In this document: one piece after another, positions 33,982 through 42,238 of the stretch
Position numbering within the stretch: position 1 is the stretch's first letter
Layout: every line of letters begins with the position of its first letter
DNA from: Streptomyces lydicus
GTDB lineage: Bacteria > Actinomycetota > Actinomycetes > Streptomycetales > Streptomycetaceae
Reading direction: 5' to 3'
Assembly (NCBI RefSeq): GCF_000717345.1
Contig: NZ_JNZA01000043.1
Coordinates: forward strand, 1 to 64,000
Length of the DNA stretch: 64,000 nt
Notes under the pieces: model-generated
Databases searched by the model: none
What the model was told of the DNA's origin: nothing
What the model saw: only the letters and a program-made list of their open reading frames with translations
Made by a program: the position numbers and the translations under genes

Positions 33982-35172
33982 ATGGCCACGAAGGAGAAGA
34001 GGGGCACGACGGAGCCCGGGCCCGCGTGGCGGGCCTGGGGGAGGGCGCTGCTCGGCGGCGCGGTGATGGCGGTCGCGCTGGGGACGGGGAACGCCCTGGG
34101 GGAAGCGCTGGTCAGGGCGCTCGACCTCGACGGCTACCCGGCGCAGCTGCTGCCCGCCGCGCTGGTCAGCGCCCTGGCCGTACCCGTCGTGCTGGCGTTA
34201 CGCACCGGGCGGCCGGGCAGCGGGCGGCCACTGGGCCTCGGGACGCCCGCCTCCGCGGCACACGGCTTCGCCCGCGGCCTCGCCGTCACCACGGCGTGCG
34301 CCGCCCTCGTACTGGGCGGCGGTACGGCGGCCGGCTGGGTCCGGTGGTCCGGGCCGGACCCCGCGGCGCTGGTGTCGTTCCTGGTGGGCAACGCCCTGGT
34401 GGCCGTGCTGCTGGAGGCGTTGCCGGAGGAGACGACGCTGCGCGGGTACGCCTGGGCGTCGTTGCGTGACCGGTTCGGCGGGCTGCTTTCCGCCTTGGGC
34501 ACCACCCTGGTCTTCCTGCTGGTGCCGGCCGCCTCGACCGTGGTGCAGGCCGGGGTCGCCCAGGCGGTGGGGGTGGACGCGCCGCCGATGGGCCTGGCGC
34601 CGGCCGGGCAGGACCCCGTCGCGTATCCGGTGCTGCTCTCGGTCTTCGGCCTCACGCTGATCGCGGCACGGACCGCTCCGGGGCGCGCCCCGCTGTGGGC
34701 GGCCATCGGCACGCACGTGGCCTTCCTGAGCGTCAACCGCGTGGTGTTCGAGGGCGGCCGCCGGGACGCGGGCTGGTCGGCGCACGTGTCTCCGGTGCAC
34801 GCCGCGATCCTCGAACTGGGCTATCTGGCGGCCACCGCGGCGGTCTTCACCGGGGCGCGGCTGCTGGCGTCCCGCGGGCGCGCCCCGGCGTCCGGCCCGC
34901 GCACCGCAGTGTCCGGCCCGCGGGTCCGCGCGGCCGCGGCATGGCTCCGGCCGGTGCTGCCGTCCGGGCCGCGCGCCACGGCATCCGGCGGGCGCCGCGT
35001 CCAGCCCTCCGCGGCGACCACCTACAGCGTCGGCGTGTGGGCCGGAGGCGGATCGGGGCTCGTCCCACCGGTGCGGGTGCTCTCCCGCGCGTCGGCGCCC
35101 CTGCCCGGAGCCTTCAGCCGCGGCCGGCCGGGGGCAGCCGTGCGGCGAACCCCGGGAACGCGACGCCGCTGA
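33982..35172 (+). CDS. CPBP family intramembrane protease-like protein
   Basis: A 396-aa membrane protein with about eight hydrophobic segments in residues 20-295. The CPBP/Abi motif E149-E-T-T-L-R154-G-Y and a later IGTHVAFLSVNR helix supply putative catalytic Glu and His residues. Relatives cleave membrane proteins or serve in bacteriocin immunity. The last 100 residues are Pro/Ser/Arg low-complexity (ASGPRTAVSGPRVRAA and similar), longer than the family norm, and may be a read-through tail. GGGAGGAGGAG precedes the ATG. Confidence 0.85.
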   Translation: MATKEKRGTTEPGPAWRAWGRALLGGAVMAVALGTGNALGEALVRALDLDGYPAQLLPAALVSALAVPVVLALRTGRPGSGRPLGLGTPASAAHGFARGLAVTTACAALVLGGGTAAGWVRWSGPDPAALVSFLVGNALVAVLLEALPEETTLRGYAWASLRDRFGGLLSALGTTLVFLLVPAASTVVQAGVAQAVGVDAPPMGLAPAGQDPVAYPVLLSVFGLTLIAARTAPGRAPLWAAIGTHVAFLSVNRVVFEGGRRDAGWSAHVSPVHAAILELGYLAATAAVFTGARLLASRGRAPASGPRTAVSGPRVRAAAAWLRPVLPSGPRATASGGRRVQPSAATTYSVGVWAGGGSGLVPPVRVLSRASAPLPGAFSRGRPGAAVRRTPGTRRR

Positions 35173-35478
35173 CCCGGGCCACGGCGGTCGCCGGGGCCCG
35201 GACGAGGCAGGGGCGGTGATCCCACCCGAGCGCGGCACACCGTGACCCCTCGCCCGGACGACGTCTCCGACACGGCTGTCACACGGGTCGGCCGACCGGC
35301 CTCAGGAGCACCTCGTCGACGGCCTCGACTTCGCGGGGCTGCCGGAGGGCCCACGCGCGGTCGGCGACCTGATCAGCCGTCAGGAAGGCGCCCTCGCCCG
35401 CGGGGAGCAGCCGCGACGGATCGCCCCTCGCATCCGCCCGGACCGCATTGTCAGACCCTGCCGCTACGGTCGGTCGGT
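35173..35478. other. Intergenic region holding an SDR remnant
   Basis: Between the CPBP and DUF4132 genes, 306 bp. The only recognisable content is the C-terminal fragment of an SDR gene on the minus strand at about 35279-35400. No promoter motif is convincing before DUF4132. Confidence 0.5.
35279..35400 (-). pseudogene. C-terminal remnant of an SDR-family oxidoreductase
   Basis: The minus frame reads GAFLTADQVADRAWALRQPR, then EVEAVDEVLLRPVGRPV and a stop. The pattern of an 'ADxVADAV...xxPxxVxVDEVLLRP' ending is how many short-chain dehydrogenases finish. Upstream codons on the same strand show no Rossmann fold or YxxxK, so only the 3' end of a former gene remains. Confidence 0.6.
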
Positions 35479-37743
35479 ATGGACGAACTGTCACCACACG
35501 CCGCGCAGTTGCGTGCCGCGATGGCCGGGCCGCAGCAGGACGCCGACTGGCCCGGCGGCCTCTGGGCCGCCTGTGACCAGCTGACCTCATGGGAACTGGG
35601 CGCGCTCCTGCCGGACGCCTACCGCACTCTCGCCGACGAGAGTGCTCCCGACCACGCCCGGCTCGTCGCCCGCCAGGTGACCTGGAGCAAGGTGTCCCCG
35701 TCCTTCACCGCCGCCACTCTCACCGCTCTCTACACCGGGCTGGCCGCCTCCCCGCGCCCCACCGATGTCCGCTACGCCGCGGGCGGATTGCTGCGCTGCA
35801 CCGAACCCTGGGACGAACGGGAGCTGGCCGCCCCCGCGGCGGTCCTGGTGGCGGCGGCGCTGCGCAAGCCCGGCGAGTACGCCGACGCCGCGCTGGCGGT
35901 GGCCGCCGTGGCCGGCCCGAAGACCGAGCAGACGCTCGTCACCCGGCTGCGGACGGTCCATGCGGACAGCCCGCTGCGGCTCGCGGAGATCGAGGTGATC
36001 CTCACGACCGGACCACGTGAGCGGGCCGTGCTCGCCGAGGACCAGTGGCACGGCCCCTTCTCGGGCGACTGGCCGCCCCTGACGGATCCGGTGGCGGAGC
36101 GGACGGCCGACGCACTGCACGCCGAACTGGCCCGCCACGTGCTGCGTTCCGCCGCCGCCCACCTCGCCGCCCTGCACGCCGGAGAGCTTCCGTACGCCGC
36201 CGACCAGGCGTTCACCACGGCCGACGCGGACACCCTGCGTCGCGCCGCCCGGCTGGCGCTGCGGCGCGACGAGCCGTGGGCCGGGGAGGTCTTCAGCACC
36301 TTGCTGCCCCAGCTCGCGGTCGCCCCGACCGCCGCCAAGACCCTGCCCTCGCAGCGCGCCTGTATCGCCCTGGCGCAAGTCGTCGAGGCATGGCCGACCC
36401 CCGAATCCGTCGCCGCGCTGCGCGAGGCCCGCCGCGTCGTCCGGCACGCCGGAGTCACCAAGAAACTCGACCGCCTGCTGCGCCGCGCCGAACGCAACCT
36501 CGGCCGACGGCCCGAGGCCGCGCTCCGCCTCCCGGACCTCGGCCTCGGCCCCGACGGCAGCCGACGACTCCCGTGCGGCGACCACACCGCCGTGCTCACC
36601 GTCACCGACGAAGCCACGCTCACCTGGGAACGTGCCGACGGCCGCGCCCTGAAGTCCCTCCCGGCCGCCGCCCGCCGTGACCACCCCGACCACGTCACGG
36701 CCGCGCGTGACCTGCTGGGGAAGGCCCGCGCCCAGATACGCACCCTGACGCGCGCACTGGAGGCCGGCTACCTCGCGGGCGCCGTGTATCGCTACGACCG
36801 CTGGCGCGACGCCCTGGCCACCCACCCCGTGGCCCGAGGCACCGCCGGTCGCCTCATCTGGGAGGTCGAGCACGCCCCGGGGGACTGGCGGGCGTTCCTG
36901 CCCGCGGCCGGTCCGGCGGACCACCCCGATCCGGCTCCCGACCCGTCCGCCGCCGTCCGCCTCTGGCACCCGGCCCGCGCCACGCCGGCCGAGCGGGACC
37001 TCTGGCGCGACCGGATCGCGGACCTACGGCTGCACCAGCCGTTCCGCCAGGCATACCGAGAGCACTACCGGGCCCCGGAGTCCGGCCACTCCACCACCAT
37101 GTTCCAGGGCCATCTGGTCCGGATCGAAGCGGTCCTCGGCCTGGCCGTGCGCCAGGGCTGGAACATCGAGGACGACATACTCGTCCTGCCGCTCGACGGG
37201 TTCACCGCCTGGCTCGGCATCGCCGGGAGCCTCTACCCGGGGGCCGCGGGTTGGGCGGAGGTCGGGGAGGTCACCCTCCGCCGTGCGGACGGCAGCCCCC
37301 AGGCACTGGCCGAATTGGATGCCGTCCGGCTGTCGGAGGTCCTCCGCTCTGTCGACCTCCTCATCAGCGCCGGCAGCTTCGCCTGGTGCGACGACACCCA
37401 CGCGCACGGTCCTGAAGGCCGGCGGCAACTCAACCGCCTGTACGCCCAACCCCTCGGCCGGACCGCTCAGTTGCGGCGGGCGGCGCTGCGCCGCATCCTC
37501 GCCGACCACCTCACGTCCGGCCGCATGGAGCTGGACGACCGGCATCTGCGGCTCGACGGACACGACATCCACCTGGCCACCGGCCGGGTCACGAGGTCCG
37601 GTGACCCGGTCGAGATCGCGCTCCCCACGGGCCGCCAGGCCGTCCCGCTGCCCTTTCTGCCCTATGACGAAGCGTTGCTGGAACGCGTGGTCCGTACCGT
37701 GGCCCACCTGATGGAGAGGGAGGGATCGGCAGCGCACTCCTGA
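35479..37743 (+). CDS. DUF4132 (MolR-like) domain protein
   Basis: A 754-aa cytoplasmic protein. The first about 380 residues are helical repeat-like (rich in Ala/Leu/Arg, HEAT-type feel). The C-terminal about 350 residues match the DUF4132/MolR pattern: LWHPARATPAERDLWRDRI, LHQPFRQAYREHYRAP, and a last section with DRHLRLDGHDIHLATGRV and PLPFLPYDEALLERVVRTV. The family is widespread and functionally unassigned, with members next to regulators and conflict genes. ATG 35479 follows family length; no strong ribosome binding site is seen, so leaderless translation is possible. Confidence 0.85.
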   Translation: MDELSPHAAQLRAAMAGPQQDADWPGGLWAACDQLTSWELGALLPDAYRTLADESAPDHARLVARQVTWSKVSPSFTAATLTALYTGLAASPRPTDVRYAAGGLLRCTEPWDERELAAPAAVLVAAALRKPGEYADAALAVAAVAGPKTEQTLVTRLRTVHADSPLRLAEIEVILTTGPRERAVLAEDQWHGPFSGDWPPLTDPVAERTADALHAELARHVLRSAAAHLAALHAGELPYAADQAFTTADADTLRRAARLALRRDEPWAGEVFSTLLPQLAVAPTAAKTLPSQRACIALAQVVEAWPTPESVAALREARRVVRHAGVTKKLDRLLRRAERNLGRRPEAALRLPDLGLGPDGSRRLPCGDHTAVLTVTDEATLTWERADGRALKSLPAAARRDHPDHVTAARDLLGKARAQIRTLTRALEAGYLAGAVYRYDRWRDALATHPVARGTAGRLIWEVEHAPGDWRAFLPAAGPADHPDPAPDPSAAVRLWHPARATPAERDLWRDRIADLRLHQPFRQAYREHYRAPESGHSTTMFQGHLVRIEAVLGLAVRQGWNIEDDILVLPLDGFTAWLGIAGSLYPGAAGWAEVGEVTLRRADGSPQALAELDAVRLSEVLRSVDLLISAGSFAWCDDTHAHGPEGRRQLNRLYAQPLGRTAQLRRAALRRILADHLTSGRMELDDRHLRLDGHDIHLATGRVTRSGDPVEIALPTGRQAVPLPFLPYDEALLERVVRTVAHLMEREGSAAHS

Positions 37744-37836
37744 GGACGCAGGGCGCCTGCCGGACCTGAGGAACGGCGGGTGCCGCGTCACCACACCCGC
37801 TGGCCCCTCAAGCTGCCGACGGCAGTGCAGCGGCCG

Positions 37837-38400
37837 TCACCGGCCGATGGAACCGTCGATCGCCTCTCGCAGCAGATCGGCGTGGCCGTTGTGCCGGGCG
37901 TACTCGGCGATCATGTCCACCAGGAGGGCGCGCAGCGAGAACGGCTCGCCCGTTCTCTTACGGATCCCGGTCTCGTCGAGCGACGCGGCCGCGGCCGTGA
38001 TCTGCCGGGAGCGCTCGCACTCCGCCCGCCAGAGGGCGAAGGCTTCCTCGACGTCGCCGCTCAGGTCGTCGAAGTCCTGGTCGGGGTCGTCGTCCGAGTA
38101 ATGGAGCAGGGGCAGGTCCTCGCCGGCGAACTGGATGCGGAACCACCAGCGTTCGACGCCGGCCAGGTGCCGTACGAGTCCGTGCAGGGACAGCGACGAG
38201 GGCGGCATCGCGCGCTCCGACAGACGGCCCGGCGGCAGGCCGGCGCACTTGAGCTCGAACGTCGCCCGGTGCCACTCCAGCACCGCCCCGAGGGTCTCCC
38301 GCTCACTCCCGAGCGAGGGTGTCGGACGACGGTTGTCGCTGCTCAGCTGGGGTGCGTAGTGCTGGGGTGTCGCGTGCTGGGGAACGCCTGGCTCGGCCAC
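37837..38400 (-). CDS. DinB/DUF664 family protein
   Basis: A 187-aa DinB-like four-helix protein. SLHGLVRHLAGVERWWF carries the first metal-binding His, and the C-terminal EYARHNGHADLLREAIDG holds the His pair typical of DUF664 members. In actinobacteria such proteins can be mycothiol-dependent transferases. GTG 38400 was chosen because AGGAGG lies 8 bases upstream. Confidence 0.88.
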   Translation of the reverse strand: MAEPGVPQHATPQHYAPQLSSDNRRPTPSLGSERETLGAVLEWHRATFELKCAGLPPGRLSERAMPPSSLSLHGLVRHLAGVERWWFRIQFAGEDLPLLHYSDDDPDQDFDDLSGDVEEAFALWRAECERSRQITAAAASLDETGIRKRTGEPFSLRALLVDMIAEYARHNGHADLLREAIDGSIGR

Positions 38401-38534
38401 CGGCTCGCCTCCTGAATCCGTCACGGCTGGTACGAGCCGAGTGTCGCAGGCACCACTGACATCCGGCCGCCGCCGCGTTGCCCGCGCCAAGTGCCCGCCG
38501 AACCGGCCCGGTTACCCGGCCCCCGCCGCCCCCG

Positions 38535-39434
38535 TCACCCGGCGTCCCCGTCGCCGGAGAGGAGTTCACCGAGGACGTGGCGCGCGATGGCCGCCATCCT
38601 CGGGTTGGTGTCCCGGTAGTAACGCAGCTCCATCAGCGCGACCGACAGGGCCCAGCCGCGCCCCCGCGCCCACGCCGCGTCATCGGCGGCCACCGCGGCA
38701 CGGAAGACCCGGCGCCCCTCGGCGGGCAGCACGTACCACGCCACCATCAGGTCGACCGCGGGATCGCCCACGCCCAGGCAGCCGAAGTCGATGACGGCAC
38801 CGAGCCGGCCGTCGGTGGTCAGCAGATTCCCCGGCTGCAGATCGGCGTGGATCCAGACGGCCGGCCCGTGCCGTTCCGGGGCCCGCAGCGCCGCCTCCCA
38901 CACGGCTGTCGCCGCGTCGGCGTCGACCGCGCCGCGCAGTGAGCCGAGCGCGTCCCGCGTGGCGTCGTCGCGCGCCAGGAGGGGTTCGCTGCGGTACGAA
39001 GGAGGCCCGCCCGTCGGATCGACTCCGTGCAACGCGACGACGAACGCAGCCAGGTCCTTGGCCAGCAGTTCGGGTTCGGCGAGGCGCCCGACGACCGGAT
39101 TCTCGCCCGCCAGCCAGCTGTAGACGGACCAGGGGAAGGGGTAACCCTCGGCGGGTTCTCCCTTGCCCAGCGGCGTGGGAACGGCCGTGGGCAGTGCCGG
39201 TGCGAGACGCGGCAGCCACCTGTGCTCCTTCGCCACGTCACCGGCGGCCCCCGCCATCCGCGGGAGCCGTACGGCCATGTCCGCACCGAGCCGGTACATG
39301 GCGTTGGAGGTGCCGGCGGAATCGACCCGGGTCAGCGGCCGGTCCGCCCACTGCGGAAACTGCGCACCGAGCAGCCGGTGCACCAAGGAGACATCGATGT
39401 CCGCCTCATCGGCGTGCATCTTGCGCGAACTCAC
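38535..39434 (-). CDS. Aminoglycoside phosphotransferase (APH)-like kinase
   Basis: A 299-aa kinase-fold protein. The N-lobe contains GTSNAMYRLG and AVRLPRM with the ATP-binding lysine position replaced by Arg. The catalytic loop is W194-I-H-A-D198-LQPGN203 and the metal motif is D216-F-G218. Such proteins phosphorylate aminoglycosides, macrolides or small metabolites; resistance should not be assumed. GTG 39434 has AAGGTGAGG 6 bases upstream, better than the first in-frame GTG at 39446. Confidence 0.88.
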   Translation of the reverse strand: MSSRKMHADEADIDVSLVHRLLGAQFPQWADRPLTRVDSAGTSNAMYRLGADMAVRLPRMAGAAGDVAKEHRWLPRLAPALPTAVPTPLGKGEPAEGYPFPWSVYSWLAGENPVVGRLAEPELLAKDLAAFVVALHGVDPTGGPPSYRSEPLLARDDATRDALGSLRGAVDADAATAVWEAALRAPERHGPAVWIHADLQPGNLLTTDGRLGAVIDFGCLGVGDPAVDLMVAWYVLPAEGRRVFRAAVAADDAAWARGRGWALSVALMELRYYRDTNPRMAAIARHVLGELLSGDGDAG

Positions 39435-39482
39435 AGGCGTCCTCACCTTCTTGCGCCCCGAGGTGAGCCCTCGGTGCGGAGC

Positions 39483-39529
39483 AGTGCCCCGGGCGGGAGG
39501 GTTACGGTACCCGGCCCGCCCGGGGCACT
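39483..39529. terminator. Terminator after the M64 peptidase
   Basis: A perfect 15-bp inverted repeat agtgccccgggcggg (39483-39497) with 39515-39529 and a 17-base loop, located just downstream of the minus-strand M64 stop. Confidence 0.85.
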
Positions 39530-39552
39530 CGGAACGCCGGCGGCACCGGGCC

Positions 39553-40956
39553 TTACGGGGCGATACGCCAGCTCAGCGACGTCGACAGCCGGGTCCGCAG
39601 TGCCGGGTCGCGGACCGCGCCGGTACGGTCGGTGGCGCGGGCGGTCAGGGTGTGCCGGCGGCCGTCGGCCGGAACGCCCAGGGTGCGTGGCACGACCGAC
39701 AACTTGCCCCGTGCGGACCGCCGCTCCCGGCCGTCGACGTACCACCTCACCTGGGCGGACGCCGGCACGCCGACACGGATCCGGTCCCCTCGGCGCTGCA
39801 CGCGGTCGGTGGCCACCGGGCTGCTCAGCACGCTCGCGAAGCGGTAGAAGCCCGCGATCATCGCCTCGCGGCCCGGGAGGTTGAACTCGCGGCCCAGCGT
39901 GCGCATGATCGAGTTGTCGGTGGGGCGGTTGAGCCCGTGCTCGTAGTAGCCGCCGCCCTCGTACGCGCCGACCTGTCCGCCGTCCGGCGACTCCTGGCCG
40001 AGCCAGCGGTACCACTTCTGCCGCTGAGCGGCCATCTGGTCGGCGGAGAGCGTGCTCAGGTTGGCCTCTCCCGGCTCCGGTCCGGTGTACGTGCCGGACT
40101 CCCCGTAGGCGTATTCGTCGGCGAGCTTGCCGAGGGAGTGTCCCGTCTCGTGCACCGCTATCTGGTCGGACCGGTCGTTGTCGGAGGAGGCGGTGGCGAT
40201 CCCGTCGTAACCCACCTGCGAGGAGATGTCGTTGTAGCCGGCGCCGCCGTACTTGGTGGAGTTGGAGAGCACCACGACAAGGTCCGCGGCCGGGGCCTTG
40301 GAGGCGTACGACTCGACCTTGCCGGTGTCGACGCAGAGCAGCCGCTCGGTGCCGTCGCAGAAGAAGGCGGAGTCCAGGGCGGTGTCGCGGACCACGTCCT
40401 TGGTGGGGTCGCCGGAGACGCCGGAGTCGTTGGAGACCGCGTCGACCGCCCAGACGTTGAACAGACCGCTGTAGGAGGCGTAGGGCTCGACGGCGGTGAT
40501 CCTGGCCCACTTGGCGCGCACGTCGGCGTGGAAGTCCTCCTGCTGGGAGGCCGTGTAGCCGTCACCGATGAAGACCACGTCGAGCTTGCTGCCGACGGGG
40601 CCGTTCTGCACGATCGGCGTCACGTCGCCGTCCCCGGCCGTGATCGCTGCCTTGGCGGACGGCGACAGCGGCTTGGAGGCCGGGACGGTGGTGTGCCGGG
40701 GGTGGCCGGACGTGCCGGTGAAGTACTCGACGCGCTGCGTGTGGTGGGCCTGCGAGGGCGAGGGGGCGGCCGGAGTCGCGCCGTCGGCCGTGGCCGCGGC
40801 GGCGGTTGCCGCACCGAGTGCCGCCAGCGCCACGCCGGCGGCCACGGCGGTCCGCAGGGAGAGACGACGACGGGACCCGCGCCGGGTGCCGCGTCCGGAG
40901 ACGGGGTCCGCGGGACCGCGGCCTTCGGGGGTGTGCTCGGAGGTACGTCTGTGCAT
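39553..40956 (-). CDS. Secreted M64 family metallopeptidase
   Basis: A 467-aa exported zinc peptidase. A twin-Arg/Lys-type basic start (RRGSRRRLSLR) is followed by a hydrophobic Ala/Leu stretch to about 56, so export is by Sec or possibly Tat. The M64 domain has LDVVFIGDGYTASQQEDF (125-142), the zinc motif H269-E-T-G-H273-SLGKLADEY with D280 as likely third ligand, and SIMRTLGREFN. A C-terminal domain of about 75 residues looks like an Ig/beta domain. The M64 family includes the IgA protease of Clostridium ramosum; here a general saprophytic protease is more likely. AAGGAAA lies before the ATG. Confidence 0.9.
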   Translation of the reverse strand: MHRRTSEHTPEGRGPADPVSGRGTRRGSRRRLSLRTAVAAGVALAALGAATAAAATADGATPAAPSPSQAHHTQRVEYFTGTSGHPRHTTVPASKPLSPSAKAAITAGDGDVTPIVQNGPVGSKLDVVFIGDGYTASQQEDFHADVRAKWARITAVEPYASYSGLFNVWAVDAVSNDSGVSGDPTKDVVRDTALDSAFFCDGTERLLCVDTGKVESYASKAPAADLVVVLSNSTKYGGAGYNDISSQVGYDGIATASSDNDRSDQIAVHETGHSLGKLADEYAYGESGTYTGPEPGEANLSTLSADQMAAQRQKWYRWLGQESPDGGQVGAYEGGGYYEHGLNRPTDNSIMRTLGREFNLPGREAMIAGFYRFASVLSSPVATDRVQRRGDRIRVGVPASAQVRWYVDGRERRSARGKLSVVPRTLGVPADGRRHTLTARATDRTGAVRDPALRTRLSTSLSWRIAP

Positions 40957-41113
40957 GGGGGGTTTCCTTCCGAAGCCCGCCGCGATGACGGCGGGTTGAG
41001 CCGGATTCAGGCGGGCTCAACGTAAGGGCTCCGGAGGCTCCAGGCAACGGATGGTGCCCAAGTGACAAAATGGAAGGTTGAGTTCAGGCTGAGGCGCACG
41101 GGGCGGCGCTCGG

Positions 41114-41147
41114 GCCCGGGGCCGCCGCATCGCCGACGGCCCCGGGC
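41114..41147. terminator. Terminator after the quinone oxidoreductase
   Basis: A perfect 11-bp inverted repeat gcccggggccg (41114-41124) and its complement (41137-41147), just downstream of the minus-strand stop at 41158. Confidence 0.75.
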
Positions 41148-41157
41148 AACCACGTCG

Positions 41158-42072
41158 TCAGACCTCGATGATGAGCTTGCCGCGCACATGGCCGGCCTCG
41201 CTCAGCTCCTGGGCCTTGGCGGCGTCGGCGAGCGCGAAGGTCTCGGCGACGGGCACGGTCAGCTTCCCCTCGACGGCGAGCCGGGCGTGCTTGACCAGCC
41301 CCGCCCGGACCTGCTCCGACGGCGTACCGCCCGCCGAGAAGGGGACACCGTGCTCGGCGGCGTCCGTGGCGGCGATGGTGACGATGCGGTCCGTCGTTCC
41401 GCCGCGCAGCGCGATGGAGACCGGCAGCGCGTCGTGCCCGGCCGCGTCGAAGACCGCGTCCACACCCTGCGGGGCGGCCGCCCTGACCCGGTCGGCCAGG
41501 CCCGCCCCGTACGTCACCGGGACCGCGCCGAGGGTGCGCAGGAAGTCGTGGTTGGCCGGGGAGGCCGTCCCGATCACCGTCACACCGAGGGCCACCGCGA
41601 GCTGCACCGCGACCTGGCCGACCGCACCGGCCGCCCCGTGCAGCAGCATGGTCTCGCCCTCCACCACGCCCAGTTCGTCGAGCACGCGCTGAGCGGTCTC
41701 ACCCGCGACCGGCAGCGCCGCCGCGGTCGCGAAGGACAGCTCGGCGGGCTTGGGCGCGATGTCCCCGGCGAGGGCGTACTCCGCGTAGGCGCCGGTTCTG
41801 GTCCAGCCGAAGACCTCGTCACCGACCGCCACCTCGGTGACCCCCTCGCCGAGCGCATCGACGATCCCGGCGAACTCCAGGCCGGGCACGGCGGGAAACG
41901 TGGTCGGATAGAACTGCTCCACCCACCCGTAACGGCGCTTGTAATCCAGCGGATTGACGCCGACGGCCACCACCTTCACCCGTACGTCCCCCGGGCCGGG
42001 CTCCGGCTTCCCGGTCTCTCGGAGGGCGAGCACGTCCGCGCCGCCGAATTCGTTGTACATGATCGCTCGCAT
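41158..42072 (-). CDS. NADP-dependent MDR oxidoreductase (quinone reductase-like)
   Basis: A 304-aa medium-chain reductase without zinc ligands. The N-terminal GroES-like part (MRAIMYNEFGGADVL, VGVNPLDYKRR, GLEFAGIV) is followed by the Rossmann NADP loop LLHGAAGAVGQVAVQLA. It should reduce quinones or activated C=C bonds with NADPH. GGGGAG precedes ATG 42072. A LuxR-type regulator is divergent from it across a 166-bp gap with a small dyad, so it may be that regulator's target. Confidence 0.92.
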   Translation of the reverse strand: MRAIMYNEFGGADVLALRETGKPEPGPGDVRVKVVAVGVNPLDYKRRYGWVEQFYPTTFPAVPGLEFAGIVDALGEGVTEVAVGDEVFGWTRTGAYAEYALAGDIAPKPAELSFATAAALPVAGETAQRVLDELGVVEGETMLLHGAAGAVGQVAVQLAVALGVTVIGTASPANHDFLRTLGAVPVTYGAGLADRVRAAAPQGVDAVFDAAGHDALPVSIALRGGTTDRIVTIAATDAAEHGVPFSAGGTPSEQVRAGLVKHARLAVEGKLTVPVAETFALADAAKAQELSEAGHVRGKLIIEV

Positions 42073-42187
42073 GGCAGAACTCCCCGCTGAAGGCAATGAA
42101 TGAGCCGGCCGGCAGGCCGCTCCCGCCGACGGCTTCAGCCTCGTCGCCGGGGAGCTGACCGCTCGCCGGCCATCCGGACAGTCCGGC

Positions 42188-42203
42188 CTGGCCGAAAGGC
42201 CAG
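42188..42203. promoter_or_regulatory. Small dyad CTGGCC-gaaa-GGCCAG
   Basis: A 6-bp perfect dyad with a GAAA centre, 36 bp before the LuxR-like regulator ATG in the divergent promoter region. It could be an operator for that regulator or a 5'-UTR stem-loop. Confidence 0.35.
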
Positions 42204-42238
42204 CGCCGCCGTTCGCGCCGCTGACTACGCTGAGGCAC

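Noticed and set aside
38535..39434. Antibiotic resistance call for the APH-like kinase
   Set aside because: The catalytic loop is intact, but the family includes many metabolite kinases and nothing nearby supports an antibiotic substrate.
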